Both the position numbers and the translations under genes were made by a program. Positions 27,701 to 38,441 of a stretch of DNA of 64,000 nt are shown piece after piece; within the stretch, counting starts at the first letter, position 1; every line of letters begins with the position of its first letter. The notes below the pieces were generated by a model. It made no database searches. It was not told the origin of the DNA and worked only from the letters and a program-made list of their open reading frames with translations. This DNA comes from Chaetorhynchus papuensis (Eukaryota > Chordata > Aves > Passeriformes > Rhipiduridae), in contig VWYX01000216.1 in NCBI GenBank assembly GCA_013396525.1, positions 117,112 through 181,111 of the forward strand. Reading direction: 5' to 3'.

Positions 27701-28084
27701 GAGGGTACCAACTACTCTTTTTTTTTGGGATGGCTTTGTTAAGGGTGTAACTGTGTTCATGGAGAATAGTGAAGGAAACAGCCTGAGCTACATTCTATTG
27801 CTTGCACATTTTTTCAAAGATATTGGGAGACATGGATGCACATGAGCACTTAATTGCAAGACCCTCATGATAAGAGAAACACAGATCCAGGCCCAGCTCA
27901 GTATTCCTGAGTGGTTCCCACTTTCTTTTGGGTTTCAGACTAGCACGCTTCACTGGCAGCATGAAGAGCACGTTAGTCACAACTGATGGTTCAGCTGATG
28001 GACAGTAATTTGGGAGCTCTGGTAATCTGAAATATGTTACCTTGTGTAGGGTCAAGCCAAGCTCAGCAGATGGGATGGAACTTA
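9776..28084. other. intergenic DNA, no gene seen
   Basis: About 18 kb of mixed composition, notably GC-richer between ~15.4 and 26 kb. Open frames up to 212 codons occur on both strands and overlap one another in different frames, with no recognised protein family or consistent splice structure. Small features are poly(A)/poly(T) runs (~10191, ~14777, ~27065), a 17-bp direct repeat at 20157-20198 and a short CATGCC-type repeat at ~25432-25470. No LTR pair, SINE or RNA gene was recognised. Confidence 0.5.
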
Positions 28085-28310
28085 AGATATAATAAAGAAG
28101 TTTTTTATGATGAGGGTGGCAAAACACTGGAACAGCTGTGCAGAGAAGTAATGGATGCCCCATCCCTGGAAACTTTCAAGGTCAGCTTGGAGTTCTGAGA
28201 AACCTCATATACTTGAAGACATCCCTGTCTGTGGCAGCAGGGTTGGACAAGATGACTGTAAGAGGTTCCTTCTAACAGAACCTATTCTAGGATTCTACTC
28301 TACAATTCTA
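28085..28310 (+). mobile_element. CR1 LINE 3' fragment (sense)
   Basis: It starts in the end of CR1 ORF2 (AAGAAGTTTTTTATGATGAGGG, then ACACTGGAACAG and CCCCATCCCTGGAAAC). It continues to the 3'UTR signature GGGTTGGACAAGATGACTGTAAGAGGTTCC and ends with a degraded octamer tail, GATTCTACTCTAC. It is 5'-truncated and mutated. Confidence 0.85.
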
Positions 28311-30063
28311 GCCTGCTAACTTGACTGCTTCAAATCCTGTGTCCCTAGCCTAAGATCTGTATTTAGTCAAGATACTCACTCCTGGCTCCAGAACCAAGGC
28401 AAACTTCATCTCCAACACCTATGTGAAGGTCAGAATGAGGTAGGTGTGATACCTACTGGTTTTCAGTCTGGATATCATCCCCAGGTACAGATTCAAGGCA
28501 CAATCCAGTTCACGAGCAGCACATGGAGGCAGCATGTGCTCCAGCGCCTTGATGGGGCATGGGATATTCTGCACCAAATGAAACGAAGCTGGGACCCCTC
28601 TGCTCCCAGTTTGTCTTTCAGGTTGATTTCCTCAGTGACTGAGAAAAAAATCTTGCAGAATCTCTGGAATAACAACAGGAAATGCTTAAAAAACAGGCTG
28701 TGGCTCAAAACAACCTGTCTGGTAGCTGCTTGCAGGAGAAGGGCTCGGACACAGGAAACTGTGCCAGCCTTTTGAGAGCTGGCAATTCATGTTCTGCAAC
28801 CACAACGTGGCCACAAACTTCTGTGCCAGCAGAGAATGGGGCAGCAACCAAGGGGCTTCAAATGGTCCAAGCAAACAGCTGGGGATCTGTCAGGAGGCTG
28901 AGCAAGAAACAATACAATGATTTACAAAAAAAAAAAAAAGTAACTCAGAGAACAGGAAACTCTTGGATGGAACTCTTGTTCTGACCATCTTGCAAAGGGG
29001 GAAAAGGGGGATGAAGAGAAGCAATTTGCAGATGTGTGTGGTGTGAGCAGAGCTGCGGGGGAAAGGGGAGCTGCAGAGTGCCTCACCACCACCAGCAGCC
29101 CTGGCAGTGAGGCGAGAGAGGGGGTTCACCCACACAGGCAGCTGGGCTCAGCTGGGTTCACTTCTCCCCACAGCCCTTTGGGGGCTCAAGTACTTCCTGC
29201 AGGTTGCTCAGAGGTGCTTGGAGATGGCCCAAATCCGTGTCCTGCCTGTACAATGTGCTGGCAGCCTGTTGTCTTAGCCAAGTCTCAGCATTCCAGGACA
29301 TCTTCTTGCCCATGTTTTCTTCCCCCATGGCAAGGCCGGGGGACAGCAGTGTGGAAGGAGCACGGGGTGCTGCTGGCTGCTGGGACTTGCTCTGTGTAGG
29401 TAACGGCAAACTCTTTCCTTCAGGGAAGGGAGTTGCACAACTGGTTGTGTGTTTCTGCCTGCTGCAGCTTCTCACCATACAACCCTGCTTTCTGATAAGC
29501 CAAGCATTACATATCAGAGCTCCTGTTTGCTCCCTGGCAGTGGAAATTAGTGGTACATCCTGGCTATAAAAAATGCCAGCTTTCATGTGGACCCAGCAAT
29601 AAGAATGAAGATGGAAAGGGGATAGGCAGGAAAATTGAAGAGCGGAGATGAGTGCCAGGTACAGGTAACTGGACATCAGGTAAAGCATGGAGGCAAATCC
29701 CTTTCCAAGGGAACAAAATGCAGAAAAGAAAGCCTTTCATTTTGGTGCTCCAGTCCCAAACAGACACTGTTTGGCAACAGTGGCAGAAGGCTTCATCTGT
29801 GACAAAGAAGTGAAGGTGGGGCAAATGTAAAATTATACAGAAAATCAAGAAAGCCAAAGCTAATTAGCAGCAGAATTTCCTGTGGTGTGGTCTGTTTTGG
29901 GACACTCATGCCTACCTGGGATTGATCCTTCTGGAGCAGAATTCAGGATTGTTTCCACTCTCAAAATGACAGAATTACTCAGAAAGTGAGAATGAAGAGC
30001 CATGGGAAGCCAGCCCTGTCTTTCAGTTCCACATTCTTTTAGCCCAAGGGTAGTTGTGGATTC
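28311..30063. other. intergenic DNA, no gene seen
   Basis: Open frames of 100-176 codons occur on both strands but overlap each other and show no recognised domain. An A-run lies at ~28925-28938. Nothing supportable was found. Confidence 0.5.
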
Positions 30064-30790
30064 TTCACAGAATCACAGAATGGGTGAGGTTGGAAGGGAC
30101 CACTGGAGATCATCTAGTTCCACCTCCCTGCATGAGCTGGGTCTCCAGAGCACATTACTCAGGATTGTGTCCAGGCAGCTTTTGAGTCATTCCAGAAGGA
30201 GACTCCACAGCCTCTCTGGGCAAGCCCGTTCCAGTGCTTTGTCACCCTCACAGTAAAGAAGTCATTCCTCATGTTCAGAGAGAACTTGCTGTGCACCAGT
30301 TTCTGCCTGTTGTCTCTTGTCCTATTGCTTGGCACCACTGGGAAGAGCCTGGCTACATCCTCTTGACACCTTCCCTTCAGGTACTTACAGACATTGATGA
30401 GGTCCCCTCTCAGTCTTTCCTTCTCCAGGCTAAACAGGCCCAGCTCCTTCAGCCCTTCCTCATAACTGAGGTGCTCCAAACCCCTAATCAATTGGACTAG
30501 ATGATCTCAAGAGGCCAATTCCAACCCTGTTAGTCTGTGAATCACCTCCAATACCCTCTGTTGGACCCTCTCCAGTATTTCCTTGTCTTTCTTGAACTGG
30601 AAATCTCAGACCTGGACACCAAACTCCAGGTGAGGCCTCACCAGGGCTGAGCAGAGGGACAGGATCACCTCTCTCAATCTCCTGGCACCCTATCCTAATG
30701 CACTCCAGGATAACTTTGGTCTTCTTAGCTCTGCTGGCTCATGGACAGCTTGTTGTCCACCAGGATCCCCAATGCAAAGACTTCCTCCTG
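30064..30790 (-). mobile_element. CR1 LINE 3' fragment (antisense), ~0.7 kb
   Basis: Read on the minus strand, this is the 3' part of a CR1 non-LTR retrotransposon. It contains the end of the reverse-transcriptase ORF2, with motifs such as LEHLSYEEGLKELGLFSLEK, then RGDLINVCKYLKG, then FSLNMRNDFFTVRV. The 3'UTR ends at the + strand sequence CACAGAATCACAGAATGGG. On the far side it runs into the segment complementary to CTGGTGGACAACAAGCTG near 30760. The frame is broken and the 5' end is missing, so the element is dead. A 49-bp piece in the opposite orientation interrupts it at 30491-30539 (listed separately). Confidence 0.92.
30491..30539 (+). mobile_element. very short CR1 3'-end insertion nested in the antisense CR1
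   Basis: ATTGGACTAGATGATCTCAA... to ...TTAGTCTGTG is a sense CR1 terminal segment inside an antisense CR1. It is flanked on both sides by AATCA (30486-30490 and 30540-30544). Removing the insert and one AATCA restores a host sequence continuous with CR1. This looks like a 49-bp, extremely 5'-truncated insertion with a 5-bp target-site duplication. Confidence 0.7.
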
Positions 30791-33700
30791 GATTTGGGAA
30801 ATTTTTGGATAATAATCTGGCAACGTCTTGGCTGTGCCCTGGGGAAGAAATTGAAGCTGTTAAGTCTGAGCTGCCCAGCCAGCTCTTATGAAGATGGAGG
30901 GGGAATTGCTTTTGTGCAAAAGCTGAACAAGTGACAACTTGTTTTTGAAGACCAGTAACCTGGCTGCAGTGGCACTGTTGCAGGAAGCAGAGGCTGTTGT
31001 TAACCTCCTTTTCACTCCAGGGAAGCCGTGCTGCTGCCATGTGGAGCTGGCTGCAACACTAGGGAGCACAGGGAATGCTGAACAACACCCAGCATGAGCC
31101 CCACGGGGCAGTGATGTCAGAAAAGACATGGAGGAGTTAGAACTCCCCCATCCCTCCCTGCTCAGCTATGCTAGCTGGCATCAGTGCCCTTGGGCTTTGT
31201 TCTTTGCCAACATGATATGGAAGATGATTTTGGATCACTGTGCTCACTGTTTGCTGCAGATCCCTTGGGAGTCTGCCAGTGTGCTGTACTGATACCTGCT
31301 TATTCATGCCCATGCAGCATGTACCACAGGCAGAGAGCACAAAAACATCAGCAGCAGAGCTGAAAGGTGCAGCTGGATGAAACAGACTTGTTCTTACAGA
31401 GAAAAATACCTGGAAAAAACCCCTAGCCAACTAGAAGAAAGCAATCTACATCCACGTGTAAGTCAGATCCTTGTGACTATTAAAGACCTGTTGTTTGACT
31501 TTGCATTTCTGCCTCTCCAAATCCAAGTGCACATTCACAAAGGCTTTCACACTCAAGACCACTGAAGTACCTGAGCATCCCTGCTCTCAATGCTGGGGCA
31601 CCTGACCTGTTGAAGGCCCTCACACCTCACACACAACAGGCACAACCCAGGCTGAGAGCTGCAGAAGATGGCAGCGGCAGATTCCCACCAGGTGAAGGTC
31701 TGCACTGGGATGCCCATCCCTATGCTGGCTGGACATCCCCTCTGGTGCTGCATGCCCAACTCAGTGTCATGTTTGGTGAAATGGGTGCCTCTGTGAAACA
31801 AGGCACATCACTCATCTCAGTCTCTGGCACCCTGCAACAGCCAGAGGCATTTGCTACTTTTCTGAGCTCTGGATTTATTTTCAGTCTGCATTTCATAAAG
31901 GCAAGAGACTTGTATAATCCCGAGGCCTGAAAGCCTGTTTTTTTCCCCAGTATCCCCAAGTAACCTTGGTCAAACTTGGCCAAGATGCCTCAGATACACT
32001 GTAGTTCTGATAAATTTACTGGAAATTGGTAGCTGGGCATAGAAGAAAGAGATAGCAGCAGCCCTGTCCATGGAAGGGAGGCTGAGCTCACCTGGTAGGA
32101 GTTTGGTCTGGTGGCAGATGACGTGCCACTCAGCACATGCCCCAGCCACCCCTCAGCACATGGGCACAGCTGGGGTGGCTGTGCCCCCACCTGCCTCTGG
32201 CCCAGCAGCAGCAGCACTGCAGTGAGATTTTATGGGCCAGGCACCTCAGCAGAGCTGTGTTTTGGGAGCGTGGTTTTATCCATTCCACTGCTCAACAGCT
32301 TGTTTCCTGATGCTTTCAAAAACTGGCAGCTTGCAGTGTATGAAAAGACCATTCTTTTTTCTACATTTATATATTTCTTTGCGTTGCTTTTGCAATGACA
32401 TTTTTAGTAGCTGTTTCTATTTCATTTTCCTTTCATTTTGGGTTTCACTATGCTCCTTCTACTGTAGTTAAGAATCACCGGCCATTTAATGGTTCATCTT
32501 CCATTTCAAGCAGGCATGTTTCAAGTATTGCTTGTCCACAGCCCTTTGCCACATCCTCAGTGGATGACAGCTAACATCCTGTGCTTATTCAGAGGGTCCT
32601 GTCACTTGTACTGACAGAGCAAGTGCAGATCTGGGGGGAAGGCTGCATGTGAGTGCAGCAGGAACCAGGATGGAAGGGTTTGCCTCAGAGCAACTCAGGA
32701 TGCTCCCCAGACTATGCAGGCCAAGCAAAGAGAGTATCAGAGATGTTTCTGAAGCTCTTGTTTTGAGTGAAGTCTGTAGTGCTGGGCTAGATGTAATTCC
32801 CTCCATGCTCCCTTTCTTCCAGTCCCCTTTTGGATGGGTTATACACAGCCCTAGTGCCATGCTTTGCCCTCCCCTTCTCCTCCCAGCCATCAGCTCAATG
32901 TGGAACAGAGCTCATGCTCCACCATACAACACCCGTGGCACCCAGTCCTGGCCAAGGAGCAAGGAGCAAGGAGCAAGGCTGGTGCTGCAATGAACTGCTG
33001 GTAACTCACTTCTCTGGGCCCATCACCAGTGTCTGACTCTCTTACTACATCCACAGACACATCAGCCTGGGGGAGGAAGCCCTCACTAGGCATTCACGAT
33101 GAGGCTTTCCAGTGAGCTTGCATGGGAACAACACACTATCACAACTAAAGGTTTGGGATTTCTCATTAGAACACTGCAAGTTCGGGACAGCAGGTGCATG
33201 CAACGTGTGGATGGACACTGAGGTCTGGATGCTGAGAGCAGGATGAACATTCCTAGAAGCAGAAAAGCACCAAAATGTTCAGATGTCTCTAAGCCACCCA
33301 CAAGCAGGGAACATGTGCCACAGGCTCCAGCAGCCAGTGCTTTTGCTCTGCTCCTCTACAGAGATGGCTGACACTCAAGCAGTCCCTGTTCAACATATGC
33401 TTCAAATTAAGTCCAACTGCTTCAACTCCCCAGCCAAAGGCAGCGAGTAGTCATCTTCCCTAGGAACGGTGGGGAATTTGTATATTGTTACATCTTTTGC
33501 TAACTTTTGCTTTACCTGGCATTTTGTTACCTGCCTCTTGGGGTTGCAGGTAACTGGACAGGTTTGACTCCCTTGCACCAGGGGAAGCAGAGTCACTCTC
33601 AGCTGAGAGGAGAACAGCCCCAGCTGTTGAGGGGCCAAGGACCAAAGATGGGTCCTTTGGCTTTGTGGTTATCTTGGCTGGCAGGAGAGCTCCTGCTCCA

Positions 33701-35156
33701 CTTCCAGCCCAATGCTCCTCTTCCTCTGCCCACTGACTTTCTTTCTTTGCAGACTCATACAAAGCCCAAGGGGAAAGCTGCAAGCCTGGTAAGAGGGATG
33801 GAGGCAGTTCTAGGAGTCTAAATTGATGACCTTACAAAAAAACCCTAAGTGTGTTTTATCTAACACTTGATAATGTGGCAGCAATGGGAAAGGAATTTGG
33901 GTCTTCAGAGAGACCAAGGTGCTTAGCCAGAGACACACCATCTATTTTCCACACCAGCTGGGCCCTGCCCTTCTGCGAGGACAAAGGGGACACAAGCCAA
34001 ACATGTTAGACATTTAATCCTGCCCTAGACACACCTCTTACAGTTCTTAGTGAAATCTCCCTTGCCCTGGACAGTCACCGAAATCCTCTTCCCATCCCCA
34101 GCCTCAGGACTTGAAGCCCCTCGATGTATCATCTCTCTCTTCAGTCCTTTCACCAATACTCAGGCCTGAAATCTTTCTCCTTCCCTTCTATTCTCCCCCT
34201 TTTTTAGGCAAAACAGGGTGACCAAAAAATAGTGTTAATTATTCCTCCAGAATTGTGCTGCAAATGACATAATTCCACAGGAGGCCATGAGGCCATTTAG
34301 CATTTTATCAGCACTGGAACAGTGTTCCTTTGTCTCTGGGCCACACACCCTGCTGCTATCTTGTGTCAGCTCTGGCTCTGGGAGCAGATCTAAATCACTA
34401 AAATATCCCAAATTAACTCAGTGCAAAAAATAAAACCCAGTGCTACAACCAACCAGCCCTTAAGAAGGAAGTGGTCAGGACAGCATGGACTGGAGAATGG
34501 GAGAAAGCCCTGAGGACAAGAGAAGAAGGGAGCAGGAAAGGGGAATGGTCCTTCTCAGTGGTAACAAGCCCCTGGGTACGTACAGGGGATGATGGAACCA
34601 CAGTCAGTCAGTGCCCTCTAAAGGATGGCCAGGCAGGGCCACGTTCCCAGTCTGTGAAAACACCAGGTTTGGCCACAGTGGGTCCCAGCTGTAACCCAAA
34701 GTGCTTTGGAAGCCAGACACCACAAACATAGCTCAACAGAACAGTTATCATGGTGTGTCACAATGGCAGCACCCTGCTCCCCACCTCACATAGGTAACAG
34801 GGCATTGCAGGGCAGTGGCTGCCAGCCAGTCTGATCCCTTTGAGCCACAAGAAGAACTTTGCTGTGGTGTAGAAGTGGAGAGGGGAACAGGGTCAGCTTT
34901 GGCCACAAAGCCCATGTCATGCTATGGGTGAGCGGTCTGCCTCCTCTCACAAGCAAGGCCCACAGTTTGGCAACACAATAAATTGAGCTGCAGTGTCCTA
35001 AAACTGGGTTAAAGGCAGAAGCATTTACTGAAATAAACTCCTCACAGTGGAACACGTTTGTCCAAACAATTGTGTTTGTTTAATTTATATGAGATGGGGC
35101 TTTATGCAGGTTCTGTCTGTGCCTGCGTCAGAGTTTCATGGCACTTCCTATACAGA
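30791..35156. other. intergenic DNA, no gene seen
   Basis: Mixed-composition DNA without a recognised exon. The only clear structure is a 7-bp tandem repeat, AAGGAGC x3 plus a partial copy, at 32954-32978. Confidence 0.5.
32954..32978. repeat. short tandem repeat (AAGGAGC)3.5
   Basis: Three perfect copies of AAGGAGC followed by AAGG. It is a simple microsatellite-like repeat with no assigned function. Confidence 0.9.
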
Positions 35157-35226
35157 GTCTAAGAATATCTTGAGTTGGAAAGGACCTACACAAATCAATG
35201 AGTACAACCCCTGGCCCTGCACAGGA
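35157..35226 (-). mobile_element. CR1 LINE 3'-end fragment (antisense)
   Basis: AAGAATATCTTGAGTTGGAAAGGACC and CAATGAGTACAACCCCTGGCCC match the complement of the CR1 3'UTR subtype ending in GGCCAGGAGTTGGACTCGATG. Only ~70 bases remain. Confidence 0.75.
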
Positions 35227-36540
35227 CCGTGGAGGTTTTATCGTCTGTTCCTTTTTGTTCTCCATCTGCCCCTTTATGCTCCATGTCACCAGCTCCCTTC
35301 AATCACAGATCCTTTCAATCCTGTTTGCACCTTCTCTCTGCTATGTGCCGGTCTCTTCCTGCCTCAGATCTCAGGTCTTGTGTCCAACTCCAAAACATGC
35401 TTCCCCAGACCATCCTGCCACGGATGCAAAGTCACACTGGAAATTGGAGCAGATCATAGAAATTGTGCTGGCAGTGGGAGAAGGGAGCCTGGCAAAACAG
35501 ATCCGCAAGATCCTTAGGTGGGTGCAGCACTGCGGAGCCGATACATATTGACCAACATGAGGAATGAGAGTTCAATCAAGCCAGCAGAGAGTCAACAAAA
35601 TCTCATTCAATTATGTGTCTCCATGCCCTGCACGCTCCTTCCCCAGCAAGCATCCTTCCCATGCCATGCTGCCCCTGCGGACCCACCCCAGTGCTCAGCA
35701 TCAGGCTGCAGGACACACAGTCTGCCACCCACTCTGCCCTCCCTCAGTTTCACACAGGCCTGTGAAGCACATTCTACTTGAGTTTCATTTCGACTTTTCC
35801 TCTCTGTACCTGGTTTTCAGACAGTCCCTGCAGTTTTCTTTGGCTCATCATGTGAACTGAGATAATTAATCACAGGCTGGCAGGGCCTGCAGGGCTGCAC
35901 TAGAGGAGCTGCAGGCTGGTGTCTCAGACCAGCAGGATTTCAGCACTGGGTTAGGAGATTACAGGCTACTGATTCAAAGGTGGCAGGACCATAATAAAAT
36001 GGTCAAAGAGCCTGGACTGAAATTTTCAAGGCAAAGCATTATCCATGGAACACAGAACTTCGTCCTGTATGTGGGTAATATCAAGTCACAATGAACAGCT
36101 AAAGGACTTTATCTGTTGAAATGGACCAAGGCATCCTTTGCTATTTGGTCCTTCTGGTTCTCTTGGCAATTGAATGAACTGCAGCTGGTCCAGTGAAAGT
36201 CCATGTTTTCTCTCAATCAACACACTCTTATGGTACTACCATCAGCCTTTTGTAAAGGGAATATCCACACAAAATCCCCACAACACAAAAGGTCTGGCAC
36301 TTCATGCACAAGGTGTGCACATAGCACAGCAATAGCAGCTTCCTCTGGAACAGGGAATCACAGATTGGCACATGCTGGAACAAGAATCTCTATCCTGTAC
36401 ACACACTAATTCAGCAATGCCCATCTGAAACAGATTATCTGCTCATGCCAGAGTTCACTCCCGTCTGACCCACTCCCTGAGCCAGCACCACAGACCAGAA
36501 CACTTTCCAGTGCATACCCTGGAAGAGCAGCATGGCTCTG

Positions 36541-36610
36541 TTTAAAAAAAAGTACTTTAAAAAGAAAAGAAAAGGAAAAAAGAAAACAAAACAAAGAAAA
36601 GAAAAAAACA
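36541..36610. repeat. A-rich purine low-complexity tract
   Basis: Runs of A broken by single G or C residues (AAAGAAAAGAAAAGGAAAAAAG and similar) cover ~70 bases. It could be the decayed A-tail of a retrotransposed sequence; nothing recognisable precedes it. Confidence 0.8.
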
Positions 36611-36663
36611 TTCTGCACTTCCACTGGGGGTAGAATGAGAAGGAACTACAAAAATGGAAACCT

Positions 36664-36780
36664 GGGTCAGACATTAGGAAAACAATTTCCAGGAGAGTAA
36701 GGCCCCAGACCAGAATAGACTGCCTTAGAGAAGACTGAACTGCCATCCTTGGGGGATTTATATGAAAAAACTTGAAAAAT
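36664..36780 (+). mobile_element. degenerate CR1-like fragment
   Basis: GGGTCAGACATTAGGAAAACAATTTCC, AATAGACTGCCTTAGAG and CCATCCTTGGGGGATTTAT resemble, in order, the CR1 segment encoding the end of ORF2 (DIRKN, WNRLPRE, PSLE). The match is loose and no 3' tail is visible. Confidence 0.4.
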
Positions 36781-38223
36781 ATCAGTTGGGATTATACACT
36801 GTTCTCACTTGGGAAGAGAATGGAGTAGGATACTTACCATGCTTTCTTCCTGTCTCTTCCCTACACCATCCGCGCCCATCCCTCCCCAAAATTCTGCATC
36901 TTTAACAGTCTACAATCTAGGTGCTTGCATAGAAATATGGCAATAACTTTGTTTCCCCAAGTACACAACATTTAACAGTCACTGTGTGGCACTTCAAGGA
37001 CACTCAGGAACAGCAGCATAACACTCAAATGTTTTTGATTCGCGTACTTCAGCTCCTTAGGAAGAAATACTGGAGCTACTGGTGAAGGGAGCAAGCCTCA
37101 GCGTTAACCAACTCTGACTGTAGCTAATAAAGGGCAGAGAGAAACACCAATCTGTTCTTCACAACACCTTGATTTGGTGGTTTCTTAGTGAGGGGGGTGG
37201 ATTGTATCTGGCAGAGTGAAATGGAGCAGAGGATGTTGCTGAGAGGAGGTGGCTGTATTAGGGACAGGGATGGAGCAGCACAAAGCTCACTCTTGGGAAG
37301 GAAGAAGGGATGAGAGAGAGCTGTCAGAAGACCCAGAGCAGCTGAGCCTGTGCTCAGTGCAGTCAGTGACAACCAGGCATGGACCTGCCCGTCTCCTGCA
37401 TCTCACTGTCCCTCTCCTCCAGACAGAGCCTTCCCAGATCAGCTCCTTGCCCAGCCCCAGCTCCAGCACCTCTTCCTCTGCCCATCCATCTTTCCAACCC
37501 TGATAGTATCTCCCAAGGCTTAATAATTAACCAATTCTTAGCGTGAGGAGGGGGAGACAAAGTAGACTCGAGGCAATATTCCTGACCAAACTTGGTTCAC
37601 TACATTCCTATTTCCTCAGCTGCACTTGGCATTAGGGAAAACAATCCCACTGCATGAGCCTGTTGCTTTGTTTGCTTCAGGCACATTACAAAGTAATTAA
37701 CTATTACCTTTCCCATGTCATGACTGCCTGAGAATGACACTTCTTTCCCTGTTCTGTTGCCAAAATAATTTCTCCTTCACAAGTTCAGTAAACAGAGATA
37801 TAGTTCTTTGTACAAATGAAGAGTCCCAAAAACAAGAGAGCAAAATTGCTTTTGCCCACATTCAAGAAGATGCAAAATAAAGAGGTCTGAGGTCTTCCCC
37901 CCATTTTTTATGAAACAAATTACTCAGAATTTGTGTTTGGCTGGGCTCAAAAGATTATCTAGCACTGAAAAGACTATCTGGACTAAGTAGGCTACCAAAA
38001 GCAAACAGTGTTATCAGTCAGGCACTTAGTTTAAAGAAACTGGCACTCCCCTTCAAAAGATACATGTTCTTCCTTATCTCTTTAACACAGACCATCAAGG
38101 TTTTAGCTTTCACACTGCCATTTTAGCACATGACAGTGCTCTGTAGCTGAACAGAAAAGGAAAACGCTGAGATGCGAAAATGATCAAGCAATTCCTGAAC
38201 TCAGAAACAGTGTGTGTATTCTA

Positions 38224-38441
38224 AACAATAAAACCTTAACTATCAGCTGTGTTAAAAAAAAATCTTCAATATTGGCACTTTACAAATACTATTTAAAAAT
38301 GCTTCCTGTGGCTAACTACAAAACTGAGTAAACAATAAACATTTTTAACTATCCAGCTCTGTTAATTAAAAGAAAGTCTTCAATACTGGCACTTTACAGA
38401 TACTATTTAAAAATGCTTCCTGTGGATAACTATAAAGCTGG
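38224..38441. repeat. imperfect tandem duplication, two ~110-bp units
   Basis: Unit 1 (38224-38330) and unit 2 (38331-38441) share AACAATAAA, TTAACTATC, CTTCAATA(T/C)TGGCACTTTACA(A/G)ATACTATTTAAAAATGCTTCCTGTGG and ACTA(C/T)AAA in the same order. Divergence is modest, with small indels in the A-rich part. The core of ~50 bases is nearly identical, indicating a local duplication. Confidence 0.92.

Larger units (their letters stand above)
35227..38223. other. intergenic DNA, no gene seen
   Basis: It contains an A/G-rich low-complexity stretch at 36541-36610 and a degenerate CR1-like segment at ~36664-36780. No coding exon was recognised. Confidence 0.5.

Noticed and set aside
30159..30491. 110-codon minus-strand frame resembling a conserved protein
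   Set aside because: It is the end of the CR1 ORF2 reverse-transcriptase frame in a truncated LINE copy, so it is listed as a mobile element rather than a host gene.
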